From Hypomesus transpacificus (Eukaryota > Chordata > Actinopteri > Osmeriformes > Osmeridae), in NCBI RefSeq assembly GCF_021917145.1, contig NW_025813728.1:344515-408514 (forward strand): 64,000 nucleotides of DNA, written 5' to 3'. The stretch's first letter is position 1. The number at the start of each line of letters is the position of its first letter. The position numbers and the translations under genes are program-made. The notes beneath the pieces are model-generated. The model worked only from the letters and a program-made list of their open reading frames with translations, was not told the origin of the DNA and did no database searches. Shown here piece after piece: positions 1-10,647 of the stretch.

Positions 1-180
1 TTAGCAGACACTCTTATCCAGAGCGACTTACAGTAAGTACAGGGACAGTCTCCCCTGAGGCAAGTAGGGTGAAGTGCCTAGCCCAAGGACACAACGTCAT
101 TTGGCGCAGCCAAGAATCGAACCGGCAACCTTCTGATTAATAGCCAGAGTCCCTAACCGCTCAGCCATCTGACTCCCCGT
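1..180 (-). repeat. tRNA-Leu-type SINE (cut by window start)
   Basis: Read on the - strand this has a tRNA-like head (GGCTGAGCGGTTAGGG A-box region and a GGTTCGATTC B-box), a body, and a tail ending in the TCGCTCTGGATAAGAGTGTC motif. The same element recurs at 11301-11490, 60113-60316 and 62297-62490. It lies in intron 1 of the C1q-like gene. It is a retroposon, not a tRNA gene. Confidence 0.85.
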
Positions 181-253
181 CATCATTACAATCATTACAA
201 TTAGCTTGTGTTGTCGAGAAACAATAACGTTTCCTTGAAATTATCCCTTTTAC

Positions 254-428
254 CTTTCTTTCGGAGATGATCAACTTGGCTTTCTAGAAGTTTCAGCCTG
301 TCTTCCAAGGTTGAGGAGGGAAGCTGTGTCGACTCTTGGTCTTCCTGAGCAGCAGACAGACCACAGAACAGCAACACCAGCAAACAGGACAAGTTCTTCA
401 TCTTCAGCACGATTCTGTTGGCTATCAA
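254..428 (-). CDS. C1q-like protein, first exon (copy 1; rest outside window)
   Basis: This is a duplicate of the first coding exon of the C1q-like gene at 11564-11738. The translated exons are the same. It encodes a hydrophobic signal peptide (MKNLSCLLVLLFCGLSAAQ from the second Met) followed by a short charged stretch rich in Leu, Glu and Lys that could form a brief coiled coil. It ends at a GT donor in phase 1 (base 254). Exons 2 and 3 would lie to the left of base 1, so whether this copy is complete cannot be judged. A TATA-like TTTATAAAATG lies about 35 bp upstream on the - strand. Confidence 0.75.
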
Positions 429-2427
429 ACACCTTCAATGGTTCCCCGAGAAGAAGTCTCTCATTTTATAAAGCAACTGGCAGTTTTTTTTTGTAAATTT
501 CTGGGATTTAGTCCAGGCATATAACTTATTGACAGAGCAGCATACATTCTCTACCAGTGTTTCTGTCATTTACGGGAAATACCTAGCAAAAACATGTGTT
601 AACCCTGAACATACAGATCACCGTCTGCAACCAGAGTTGATTGACCGAGTGTCTACACTTCAGGTTAAAGACATTTTTCTGTCCAATAAATCAACTGATG
701 AACAGCAATAGTTGAAGTTAATATCCACTAACTAGACATGGGACCCAATAAACAATAAAACATTGATTGTTCTATACCACATGAAAATAAGTAACAGCAA
801 TAGATTTATTCAGTAATAATTATTGAAACATTACTTGGCACTGGGCATTCAAAAATTGACAGAGCAGCATACTGTCTGGTTATGCCAGTTTAGCAGTCAT
901 TTCCCTCAAATGCTTGGCACAAATCATGTTGATCCTGAACTGACTGGTAAGACAATGAATCAACACAGCGTGTCCACACTGCAGGTTCATGTGGTCATTT
1001 ATGCGATAAATGAACTGACAAAGAGAAGTTAATACCCACTTGCTAGACATGGCTAAACCCAATCAACAATAAAATATAGCTTGTTCTATACCACAAGAAG
1101 AAAAGTAATAATAGTGGATATAAAAACTGAAAACAAACAAACACAAAACAAAAGACTACACTAATATTGTTTTCTTGCAAAACAATTACAATACTTAATA
1201 ATAATAACTACTGATATAATTCATTACATTAGTCATCAGTAGGCTATAATATTGAAAACCATTTAAAAATAGCAGTTGATCGAGGCTTTGGCTGTGCTCC
1301 AGATGTGGAAACTGTTCTGCCTGAAGTGCAACACAGCAGGGGTTTGAAAGTTGTATCGGTTAATTAGCACTAGAGGGCAGTAATGTACATCACTGACCAG
1401 TGACCATCCTGTGTACTTGTACATGATGATGGCTCGTTATGCTCATATCAGTTACAATGGGAAGTTCTGAAATTGTTCTTGCCCAGTGCCAAGTAATGTT
1501 TTAATAAATATTGTTGATCCTGAACTCTATTGACTGGTAAGACAATCAACACAGTGTATCCACACTGCAGGTTTTAGTGGTAATTTATGCGATAAATGAA
1601 CTGACAAAGAGAAGTTACGGTAATATCCACTGAATACAGGAGAGTATAAACCATAAGCTATTAAAGTGGTTAACTTGTGTACAGTAAATGCATTGTTTGC
1701 TGGTTTATTTTGCTACTTCTCAGTACACCACATTAAGTACACCCCTAAGTACTGTAAGACTTTGAATACTTAAAGTGCAAATCAACACCTCACCACTCTA
1801 GTGGGTTTGTTTCTGTTAAAATTTAAAACCGTATAAGAGGGTAAAAACATACCAGGCAAACATTGGTATGATGTAATAAAATTGCTATTTCGTGCATTAA
1901 ATTAATAGTGTGTATATGATCAGGGATTAATAATAATCAATTGTATTGGTGTCACCGAGTGGCCCCCAAATCATTTCTGCTTCAGGCCCCATAAAGGGTT
2001 AGAGCCGGCCCTGGCTTCAGCCATGTCCCGAAAAAGACACGGAAACACAAATTGTCCCAACCAAAAACTGCAGAGTGAAACATAACGTTGATAGTACATA
2101 AAGCTCAAAAAACTGTGTTTGCACTTAAATTAATGCCATTTTCTTTTATTTGGCTTCAACTTTTGATGTCTTTACCCACGCTGAAATCCAACCTACTCCC
2201 TTGGGTCTCATTGGCAATCATTAATTGTTGTGATCTTTCCACAGAAGTGTCCTTGGCTCGTTGGCAAACACGACACATGCTGGGACACCATGAGATACCT
2301 GCCCTTTAACTCTTTGTAGGCAGTGGCATGACCATTTAAAGCCCTGGCAACAGCAGGATAGGTGAATTTTATACAATGGTCTGGGTGAAAACTCGATTCT
2401 GATTGGCTGCAGGTGAATGGTGAGAGG
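429..2427. other. Gene-poor stretch, no supported gene
   Basis: The stretch is AT-rich with only short open frames. It contains internal partial repeats: 838-1030 and about 1490-1620 share the segment around the CAGGTT and GCGATAAATGAACTGACAAA motifs. There is also a remnant ending in GAGCCGGCCCTG near 1960-2015 that resembles hAT-type ends. The same content is repeated at 11739-13737. I see no exon with splice signals. Confidence 0.6.
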
Positions 2428-2510
2428 TTGGTATAGCCAGTGGGTAAAGAATTTGGTTTTGAGCATTTGACTGCAGATCTAGAGGTTGCTGTTCAAATCC
2501 CCCCTTGCAT
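2428..2510 (+). repeat. tRNA-Cys-derived SINE head
   Basis: The block from TATAGCCAGTGGGTAAAG through GCATTTGACTGCAGAT to GTTCAAATCC follows the order of a tRNA-Cys(GCA): A box, GCA anticodon loop, B box. A small internal insertion and the missing acceptor stem argue against a functional tRNA gene. Copies or relatives lie at 13738-13820, 10474-10532 and 62967-63025. Confidence 0.7.
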
Positions 2511-2908
2511 GTCACTTTGGATTGAAGGGTTTGCTTAGTGAGAACATAATTATCATTATATGATACTGAAATAGTATTTTGACATTAACACAGAAAGTGC
2601 TTAAAAGTCATCTAAACACATAAATAACCAGTGTAGTTATTGACATTGATTTGAATGGTCCTGCCTTAGAAAAGTTGGCCAAAGCCAGATATTTATGAAT
2701 ATTTGTTCTATGGTGTAAAAAAAACCTAACATCTGGAAATTGTTATCTTTTTCCTGTACTTTATCAGCATTTGGTGCTATATGGGGCAAATGTCCTCCTT
2801 GGGCTTGTGTGAAACTGATAAAAAATGACCCACATCAATGACTTCTGCCCTGAGAACTTCAGTTAAGTGACCAGATCCTCTCTTCTCAGTATAGCTGAAC
2901 ACCAAACC

Positions 2909-4251
2909 ATGAAGATCAACTGTTTATTTCTTCTAACTGTCCTCCTCGCTCCTCTTTCTCAAGGAGAAGTGACTTCTTTCAGTAAGTGCAAGCAGTTCTT
3001 TGTCAACGGAGTTGCTCCTACAATACTTGTGGACTTAAAAAACAACAACCGGTACCAGCAAATATGTCAGTGTCTCCTGGACCAGAACGACAGACCTGTT
3101 TACTACTATGCTACGCTGTACGATACCGCAAACAAGATTCCGGTGTATTCTGCCTATGAGTTTCAGCACCAAGACGTTGATCGGACGGACAAGTGGTACG
3201 TCGAACCCCAGGTACTCTTACTCAGTCATCTCTCCAAAACAGTTCTTCAAGATGCAGATCGAGAGTGCATGTCAGAGAGTTTTATGTAAAGAAATGGACA
3301 CAATTATGCTTTGTATGTGCAGTCTAGATATAACACAGGAGCTGTTAAGGGATAATGCATTAAATTGTTCAGCAATACCAATAGTATAGGTATATACCGT
3401 ATGCGTACTAATTAAAATGGACCAATATCTACTAATATCTCTATTTACATGATCATATTATTCCAGGTGTCTGAGTACATTCCCTACATTTTCATTTACT
3501 ACGTTATCTTTCTTCTTGTACTGCATTACCTGTATTTTCATAAACTACATTATCTACTTATTCATGCATGTCCAAGCAAGCGTTTGCAAACCTCAGCCAC
3601 CTCTCTGTAGCGTGAAACACAGTCTCGACACCCAATGATCCAATGAACTCTGTCCTTTCAAACACCCAATGATCCAATGAACTCTGTCCTTCCAAACACC
3701 CAATGATCAAATGACCTCTGTCTGTCCTGTACTTCCTGTAGCTGGACGGAGGTGTGCGCACATGCATGGGCGGCCTGAGCCACATTCCGTCCATAGACAG
3801 GGGTCGCCACCAGGCCGTGGGGAAGGACTACGACGGCTCAGGCTTCGACAAGGGCCACCTGTACCCGGTCCACCACACCTCCACCCAGGCCTCCATGTTG
3901 GCCACCTCCACCCTGACCAACGCTGCCCCCCAGGACCCGGGCTTCAACCGTGGCCAGTGGAGGAAGCATGAGGAGGGCCTGGCCCTTCACCTGGGGGTCA
4001 GGTGCTCCCGGGCCCACGTTGTCACCGGGGTCGTGCCTGGGAACACACAGATTGGGAATGGTGTCAGAGTGGCACGGTTCTACTGGAGGGCCTACTGTTG
4101 CTTGGAGACCGGTGTTTCGCTCACCTCGGAGGGTTATTTCGGTCCCGACAACAACGGCCGGGTGGAGACGCTCACTGTGAGGGACCTGGAGACCAGGCTG
4201 ACTGGGTATTATGGGATGCGGTTCTCTGTGTTTGGTGGGAAGTGTCGATGA
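2909..4251 (+). CDS. ENDOD1-like secreted DNA/RNA non-specific endonuclease (gene A)
   Basis: Two coding exons, 2909-3211 and 3742-4251, join in phase 0 (CAG|GTACTC donor, CTGTAG acceptor) into 270 residues. An upstream in-frame ATG at 2867 exists, but the second ATG starts a clean signal peptide (MKINCLFLLTVLLAPLSQG). Exon 1 carries the ENDOD1 N-terminal hallmarks ATLYDT and NKIPVYSAY. Exon 2 carries the Endonuclease_NS core: FDKGHLYPV (family motif D-R-G-H, here D-K-G-H, His kept), then STLTNAAPQ with the metal-ligand Asn region, VTGVVPG, and a C-terminal GPDNNGR and YGM-FSVFGGKC. Paired Cys residues fit a secreted protein. Family members cleave DNA and RNA without sequence preference; the role here is inferred. 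It is nearly identical to gene C. Confidence 0.88.
3629..3722. repeat. 34-bp tandem repeat, three copies, in the intron of gene A
   Basis: Three near-perfect copies of a unit containing CACCCAATGATCCAATGA and CTCTGTCC run up to the exon 2 acceptor. The same array is at 14939-15032 in gene C. Only the related single motif is present in genes B and D. Confidence 0.8.
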
Positions 4252-4316
4252 TTTCACAAGATCAGTAGAGAGGTCTAAGCTGACTCTCAAAAAAGTTGCT
4301 GACTAATAAAAACTGT

Positions 4317-5890
4317 GACCATCTCGGAACAAAGTCTTGTGGCCTTCATTTTTCTCCCATCAATGAAATAAAATGTGTGCAGTAAAAGCCTCCCACAGGC
4401 TTAAAACTTCAATTATTATATCAGATAAATTATATATATATTTTTTTTATATTATCACTTAGGTACTGTACACAGTGTGTGAAATAATGCAATATCTGTA
4501 AGTTGTTTAAGTGATAAGCCAGGCAGAAGTAACTGTATGCTGTTAATCAGACAGGCAAACAAGTTATGATACTGCTTTTTAGACATGTTAAATGTCTGTT
4601 AAATCTACAGGAATTATACACTTTACATATGCATATGGTTTATATTTCTGGTCGATGATAAAGTGTTCTAAAATCGAAAACCCTAACCCTGTGTTTACAT
4701 AAATACATTAAACATAAATAAAGACATACACATTGACATTCTGTAAGTCTGTACAGGCATACAGGCGTACATTACCAGACAGAGGGAGAATTCATTTAAG
4801 TATAAAAGTATTTAAGTATAAAACATGAACAAGCCAGTTCTACTGATGACCAGAGAGTTCGACTGTGTTCTTATTGATCATTTAAGAAGTATAGTCAGGA
4901 AGTAAGGCAAATCCTTGAAACAGTCTCACATGTAAACCCATCAGAGACACATACAACGTAATCAGAAGAGCGATATAGACCAGAGCCAGCATATCTAGAG
5001 AGCCCTTGAGACACAAGTCATTACACGTGTACTCTCCCACTGCAGTGCCCACGGCCACACTGTGATTTATGCCCCTGTTGGGCTCCCCCGACTGTAGACA
5101 TGCAGAACATGGTTTCTTTTTTTTTCATTCATGAAACTAGTTGTAGTGACATTTTTGGGGAGGGGAATTGGAAACTAAAAGCTACTTTATTTGGATTATC
5201 ATTACGATTCCACTTGCCCACCATGGTGTTTGATGAAAGATTAAACAATAACAGGCATGTTTGGTCATGGTTTGGTAATAATAATAATATAATATTGATA
5301 ATAATAATGATGTCATATTGTTCTGCATGGCAAAACATGACATTTTGTTGATTCTGGTTTCATGTTTGTACAGGCTGTAATCAGAGAGTTTTTTCCTCAT
5401 CACAAATACTGTTAATTTCCTCATCATGAATCCTAGATTTGGCCATTTTGCTGGTAGATAGAGTCAGCCACCATGTATTGTAAGACACAATTTAAATGAT
5501 TAAATATCAACTTCAGAAACCTCCACATTGGCTAACTTCAGCATTGATTGATGAAAGCATTTTTTTTTTTTGCAAGTGTAAGGTAGGAGATAAGTCAAAT
5601 TATTTTAAAGGGGGTACCATTAAGATTCTGAAATATTTCGTTTTTATTGGAAATGTAGTTTAACTCCTTTGTCTAGATATTTTAAATTTAAATATTGACA
5701 TTGAATGCACTTTGTTGTTTGTTTTAGTTTTTATAGTCAAATGAACAAGAAAGAATAAAACCTTGTATTGAAAGCTGCTCTTATAACTGTAATGACATTA
5801 TGTTACTCGTGGAGTAAATTCCTTCAGATTAATGCAGAGTGTGAAGGCTGTAACGTTTGTGAAAAGATTATACAGTAAACTTAAGTAAAC
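4317..5890. other. Intergenic stretch between genes A and B
   Basis: There is no supported gene. It contains the gene A 3' flank, with an AATAAA signal just after 4300. A conserved intergenic block (CCTAACCCTGTGTTTACATAAATACATT type) is also found after genes B, C and D. From about 5450 to 6060 it matches the region upstream of the butyrophilin-like gene (about 22070-22710). Confidence 0.6.
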
Positions 5891-5908
5891 AACAGAAGAT
5901 TTTCAACC

Positions 5909-5918
5909 GAAACGGAAA
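5909..5918 (+). promoter_or_regulatory. ISRE-like site GAAACGGAAA
   Basis: The site is a perfect match to the GAAANNGAAA interferon-stimulated response element consensus, about 350 bp upstream of the gene B start codon. The homologous position before the butyrophilin-like gene (about 22560) lacks the match. A 10-bp match can occur by chance, so function is only suggested by the immune-type setting. Confidence 0.35.
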
Positions 5919-6007
5919 AGTCAGCACAGACAAGATTGCATTCAAATGTTCCATGACATGAAGAAGACATAAAGACGCTCGTTTTAATGTTTACTCTCAG
6001 GTGCATT

Positions 6008-6079
6008 ATGGGACGTTTGATCAAAGACATCCGCTTCCAAACCATCCTCGTGCTTCTCACCTATCTGCCACGTATATAA
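6008..6079 (+). pseudogene. Relic of a butyrophilin-like signal-peptide exon
   Basis: The frame begins MGRLIKDIRFQTILVLLTYL and stops in the next TATATAA. It matches the signal-peptide exon of the butyrophilin-like gene at 22650-22719 (MGPLIQDVRFQTILVLLTCL), and the flanking sequence upstream is homologous for about 500 bp. Homology ends where the TATA-bearing repeat begins, so the exon is dead and now forms part of the upstream region of nuclease gene B. Confidence 0.8.
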
Positions 6080-6200
6080 ACAATATCTACATGTCTGCCA
6101 CGTATATAAACAATATCTACATGTCTGCCACGTATATAAACAATATCTACATGTCTGCCACGTATATAAACAATATCTACGTGTCTGCCACGTATATAAG
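6061..6200 (+). promoter_or_regulatory. Five tandem 30-bp units, each with a TATA box, before gene B
   Basis: Five head-to-tail units have an exact 30-bp period (units start at 6061, 6091, 6121, 6151 and 6181). Each carries TGCCACGTATATAA. The last unit diverges after TATATAAGG and leads into a leader and the start codon at 6264, about 75 bp on, so its TATA sits at a plausible core-promoter distance. Gene D has a single such unit at about 18553-18580. The four extra TATA copies are upstream. Whether they fire is not shown. Confidence 0.75.
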
Positions 6201-6263
6201 GTGAAAAGGACAGTGAACACAATATTGAGTTCTCGTTTCCTCTCAGCACAGCAGACTACAACC

Positions 6264-7517
6264 ATGAAGATCCACTGTTTGTTTCTTCTGACTTTACTCA
6301 TCCCTCTTCCTTCTCAAGGAGAAGTGACTCCTTTCAGTACCTGCCCGCGGTTCTTCTTCAATGGAGCCCCCCCTACAATACTCCCAGACCAAAACCGGTA
6401 CAAGCAAATATGTCAGTGTCTACAGGACCAGAACAAAAAACTTAATTACTTCTATGCTACGCTGTACGATACCACAAACAAGATTCCGGTGTATTCTGCC
6501 TATGTGTTGGGGGACGGACAAGGAGCTAAGCATAGGGAGGACAAGTGGTTTTCCGAACCTGAGGTACTGTATTATCAGTTGAATAGAACAGATCTAAAAG
6601 ACCTTGCACTCTCATTTCTCCAATACAGTTGACTAAAATGCCATTTGAGAGGTGATTTTCACAACACTGTTAATGTCTGCATTATCCTACACCTAGGGCT
6701 AGTACAGAAATACTTTAATTCATGTTCATTGACTTAATCTCTATCTACACTATCATATGTTTGGGGTGTCTCATTTATGCGATGATTGAATTAATACTAT
6801 TGACTGTAAATATAAATATTGATATTAAATTGACTTTTAGTAAGGGCCAGTCAGAAAGCACCATATAAACTACATGATATAATTATTCATGCACTACCAA
6901 GCAGGCGTTTGTAAACCTCAGTCAGCTAAGCATAGCGATGTCACTGCAGTGTGAAGCTCAATTTCAACACCCAGCCAATCATCTCTCTCCTTTCCTAGCT
7001 TGATGGAGGTGACCATTTTTGTATGGACAAGATGAGTGATACCATTCCGCAAAGGAACTGGGGTGTACACCAGGCCAAGAACACAGACTACATAGGCACA
7101 CGACAGACAGGCTGTGTGAAAGGCCACCTGTACCCCGTTCAGCACACCTCGGACAAGGACACTGCGCTGGCCACCTCCACCCTGACCAACGCAGCCCCAC
7201 AGGACAAGGACTTCAACAACCGTGCATGGAAGACACACGAAGGGGTAATGCGCAATCTGTATACACCTTGTAACACAGTCTACATTGTCACAGGGGTGGT
7301 GCCAGGGCAAAGAACGATTGGGACTGGTCGTGTCAGAGTGGCACAGTTCTACTGGAGTGCCTACTGTTGCTTGAGTCCAGGTTGTACACCCAGGTCGGAG
7401 GGTTACTGGGGTCCTGACAACAATGGTCGGGTGGTGAGGCGCACTGTGCAGGAGCTGGAGGCCTGGCTGACAGTTCAATATAATACAATGTTCTCTGTGT
7501 TTAATGGACAATGTTGA
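6264..7517 (+). CDS. ENDOD1-like secreted endonuclease (gene B)
   Basis: Exons 6264-6563 and 6999-7517 (phase 0 join, GAG|GTACTG donor, TTCCTAG acceptor) give 272 residues. A signal peptide (MKIHCLFLLTLLIPLPSQG) is followed by the ATLYDT and NKIPVYSAY hallmarks. Exon 2 keeps the Endonuclease_NS order: GHLYPVQHTS, STLTNAAPQDKDFNN, VTGVVPGQ, GPDNNGR, MFSVFNGQC. The catalytic motif reads V-K-G-H, so the usual Asp before the basic residue is lost while His remains; weakened or altered activity is possible. It is closest to gene D in its N-terminus and promoter. The promoter is the TATA-repeat block at 6061-6200. Confidence 0.85.
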
Positions 7518-7539
7518 TAATTTAACAAGTTCAGTAGGG

Positions 7540-9280
7540 AGGCCTGAGAATACACTCATACATTTTTTACAATTATTATTAATCAACAATAAAATACAAA
7601 CTAAGTAAAGATCTTGGAACCAACTAAATGTCTGTTTGTAGTAATTAAAAGAAATGATTCACATTATGCATTTGTATTCGGATAGTATTTCTTGTAGATA
7701 AAAGCATTTAATAAAGAAGTAATCTCAAATGAAAACCTGTGAAACCCTGTGTTTATATAAATACATTTAAATGTAAATAACATATGTCTGTACAGTAAGT
7801 CTGCACAACACAACTTGATTCAAAGAATACACTTATTTATTTATTTTTACAATGTCCACAAATGTGAATAAGCAAGCCCTGCCTGATCAGAGACACATGC
7901 TACCTAATCAGAACAGCGATGTAGACCAGAGCCAGCATATCCAGAGAGCCCTTGAGACACGAGTCATTGTACGTTAAATGACAGACAAGAGTTCTACTGT
8001 GTTTCTCATCCATGTTTACAGTGACTCTTAAGTAGTTAGGCAAATCTCTCATGCAAGTGTTTAACTGCCAGTCACACTTCGTGACAACACACCCATGCGC
8101 ACACACATATTCACGCACACATTCACATACACACTCACACACATTCACACAGTCAGCAGAAAGAGGGCGTGGCTGAAACAGCGAGAGCTCTCATTGAAAC
8201 AAGGCCTCGGTTGTTCCCTCGTACTTCACATGGCGATCGTCGTCGGATCCTACGTACCCCTCACCTGGAAAGAAAGAGAGAGAGACAAAGATGGAAAGAG
8301 AAAGAGAGTCTGTACATGACTTTTAACTCATGTCCTAGTCTAAAGAAGATGTGCATACGTATTCAACATTTAAACGTTTTACAACTAACAATTTAATTCC
8401 AGAATATCCACCAGAAGCACAGGGATATGCCCCCATATGGTACCTGCAGAGTAGAATAACAATCTATCAAAACAGTTCAGTGGGCAGGTCCTTGGCCTGG
8501 GTGTTGTCCAAACTGGATCACAGATGAGTGTGAAAGGGATGTAACTTTTGGATGGTGTCCTTTAAATGTTCATACATTGCATATACTTAATATGTCTACA
8601 CAACATTTATAAATGGTTTGGTTCGTAGATTTAAATCATTTTGACACCAAGGTTGACCGACTTATCATACTGTAATTTCTTCATCATGAATCCTAGATTT
8701 GGCCATTTTGCTGCTAGAGGGAGTCAGCCACCTTGTATTGTAAGACACACTTCAAATTATTAAATATCAACTTCAGAAACCTCCCCATTTGCTGACAGAC
8801 ACACAACTCATATTTCCTGGTGGAGGAGGAAGAGACTGATTAGTAACCTGTGGCTCCTCTGGGGGGGGCCTGGTCTGTGTGTTGATGTGTTTGGAGGTTT
8901 GACTTTGAGTTGTTGTGTGGGTTAGTTACCACTAGAGGGCAGTGACACACTGTATTGTAGTGATGGGTCTTTCGCGAATGATTATCTTTTTTTAATAGAT
9001 TAATATAGTCTATAAAAAATGTAATGATTATGAAACAATGAATTTTAATTGTGCTTAAAATAATTGACTAATTCAAAGAACAACAAAAAAATACTTGAAG
9101 GCCTACAGGCGCACACGATCATCCTCACATTCTGTTCCTGTCAATCATACACGCGGTGTCAACCAATCATACTGCATGAGGGAGGGCCGAGCTAACTCAC
9201 ACACACTCAGTAGATGAGTAGTCGAAACTCGGAGGAGAACCATAACAAATCAATGCATTTTTAAAGACATTGTGGTTAAG
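7540..9280. other. Intergenic stretch after gene B
   Basis: It holds the gene B polyadenylation region (AATAAA near 7590), the conserved cluster intergenic block, a CA-rich patch at 8096-8150, and at 8680-8800 a truncated copy of the segment that lies upstream of gene B and of the butyrophilin-like gene. The one possible exon is listed separately. Confidence 0.5.
8191..8264 (-). other. Possible orphan terminal exon
   Basis: On the - strand a CTTTCCAG acceptor is followed by 23 codons and a TGA, in the phase-1 frame used by neighbouring receptor genes. The peptide ends DRHVKYEGTTEALFQ and looks like a short cytoplasmic tail with one Tyr. No upstream exon is recognised nearby and I do not recognise the sequence. 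It may be a stranded last exon of a lost receptor gene or chance. Confidence 0.25.
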
Positions 9281-9282
9281 GT

Positions 9283-9418
9283 CAGGGGCGTGTTCAGGGA
9301 GTGGCCTAGGGTGGCACGGGCCACCCCTGAAATCTGATTGGCCGCCCCAATATATGATTGGCTATATGCCCAGTCAGAGGCGGGCCACCCCTATCAAAAA
9401 TGTCTGGACACGCCCCTG
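9283..9418. mobile_element. hAT-type MITE, 136 bp
   Basis: The ends are CAGGGGCGTG and CACGCCCCTG, flanked by an exact 8-bp target duplication GTTAAGGT (9275-9282 and 9419-9426). There is no coding capacity. Terminal sequence and 8-bp duplication are those of the hAT superfamily. Confidence 0.85.
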
Positions 9419-9668
9419 GTTAAGGTAGAGTATGATTTCATATAATAATTGAATTCAAATTGTTTTCACACCTATCATAGTCAAATTCATAGTTAAAACT
9501 TGTATTTTTTCAAGAGTCGTTCGAGAGCATTTCAGTGAGCTGAGCCAAACAAGCCGGCTCACGAAAAAGAGCCGGAATGCCCATCACTACTGCATTGACC
9601 CTAATGTCCCTAAAAATGACAATTGGCTCGTTCAGTTCATTTCAGTTCCAGTGGGAAGTTCTGAATAG

Positions 9669-9827
9669 CAGTGCCGGTCCTTCGTCCCGTGGGGGGGGGG
9701 GGGAGTGGGGGGGGGGGGGAGTAGGGGGGGGGGGGAGTGGGGGGGGGGGGGGGGAGTGTGGGGGGGGGGGGAGTGTGGGGGGGGGGGGACCTTGCTTAGG
9801 GCACCAAAGGTGCTAGGACTGGCACTG
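9669..9827. mobile_element. Short inverted-repeat element with G-rich core
   Basis: The ends CAGTGCCGGTCCT and AGGACTGGCACTG are inverted repeats. The flanks CTGAATAG and CTAAGTAG agree at 6 of 8 bases, as expected for an aged hAT duplication. The interior (about 9690-9789) is runs of 9 to 13 G separated by AGT or AGTGT, a strong G-quadruplex candidate on the + strand. Confidence 0.6.
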
Positions 9828-9938
9828 CTAAGTAGTTCTATATTATTGGGGTACAAGTTGGTTGCGTGAAGCTCAGTCCAGCTTGAGAGTCCAATTCACT
9901 CAATAATGTGTTCATTTTCCTTCTGACACCTATCAGAC

Positions 9939-10067
9939 ATGGCCTCCGCTCTCTTCACCCCCTCCACCTACTCGACGGCGTTCTCCTGCACGCCCGTCCT
10001 GATTGGAGACCACCTGCTGTGTTCCATCTGCATGGACCTGTTCCAGGACCCCGTCACGACAACAGAG
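9939..10067 (+). pseudogene. TRIM-type RING exon, N-terminal half only
   Basis: An ATG opens 43 codons ending in LLCSICMDLFQDPVTTTE, the start of a RING finger as in fish TRIM E3 ligases (first C-x2-C and the hydrophobic-DP motif). The next element expected, the CGH-x-FC core, is missing: the frame runs into GAG|GTGAGC, a perfect splice donor, and then non-coding DNA. No B-box, coiled coil or remaining RING is found before the convergent C1q gene at 10648. It is either a broken gene or a first exon whose partners are gone. Confidence 0.65.
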
Positions 10068-10473
10068 GTGAGCTCTGTTACTGATTGGCTGATTGATCAA
10101 AACTAAATAACCTGAACGAAATGTAATGTTATTAGCCTATGTGATGGCATGATTGATATGTTTTTGGTTTACTTTGTATGGTGAAAGTTTTACACTTGAA
10201 CACTTGGCATTCATGCCCTTTTATATATATTTTTTGTATAAAGAGTTAAGATTCTGCTGATATTGTATAATGAAGATATATGCCAAAAAAAATGAAATTA
10301 CGTTTTATAGTTAAGTGCATTTGTGTTTCAGTTTTTCAATGAATTATTGATTCTCATAAAAATCATGTGACTTTTAGGTATCACTGAATTAAACATACTT
10401 GCTGTACGCAAGGTGGAATAACACATCATTGAAACAAAAGCTAAGAAAATATTGAGCGTGTACTGTTAACTAA

Positions 10474-10532
10474 GGGATTGTATGTCTCAGTGGTTAAAGC
10501 ATTTGACTGCAGATTAAGACGTTGCAGGTCCA
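10474..10532 (+). repeat. tRNA-Cys-derived SINE head
   Basis: The sequence from TCAGTGGTTAAAGCATTTG through ACTGCAGATTAAGA to GTTGCAGGTCC has the A-box and GCA anticodon layout of tRNA-Cys. The 3' half is degraded. Confidence 0.6.
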
Positions 10533-10647
10533 TCATGAATACAAACAACATCAATGTATTTGTATGGAGACTTTATTCTTTAAAAGATGCATGATTGTCA
10601 GTTAGGCAAGAAGTTTATGCATTCTGAAATAAACAAACAGCTGTATC

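Larger units (their letters stand above)
1..4316. repeat. Segmental duplication, copy 1 (partner 11311-15626)
   Basis: This stretch matches 11311-15626 base for base at a constant offset of 11,310, with only scattered substitutions (for example positions 32, 855, 2361 and 3170). It holds a SINE, C1q-like exon 1, a long gene-poor stretch and ENDOD1-like gene A. Identity drops sharply after about 4316, where the two downstream flanks are still related but clearly diverged. The left end is cut by the window. By eye, identity is about 99 percent or better. Confidence 0.95.

Noticed and set aside
3838-4290. 150-codon open frame on the - strand across exon 2 of gene A (and 15148-15600 in C)
   Set aside because: It is the shadow of the GC-rich nuclease exon. 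It has no family match, and the sense frame explains the conservation.
6061-6200. CRISPR-like regular array
   Set aside because: Units are contiguous with a 30-bp period and no variable spacers, the genome is eukaryotic, and each unit holds a TATA box.
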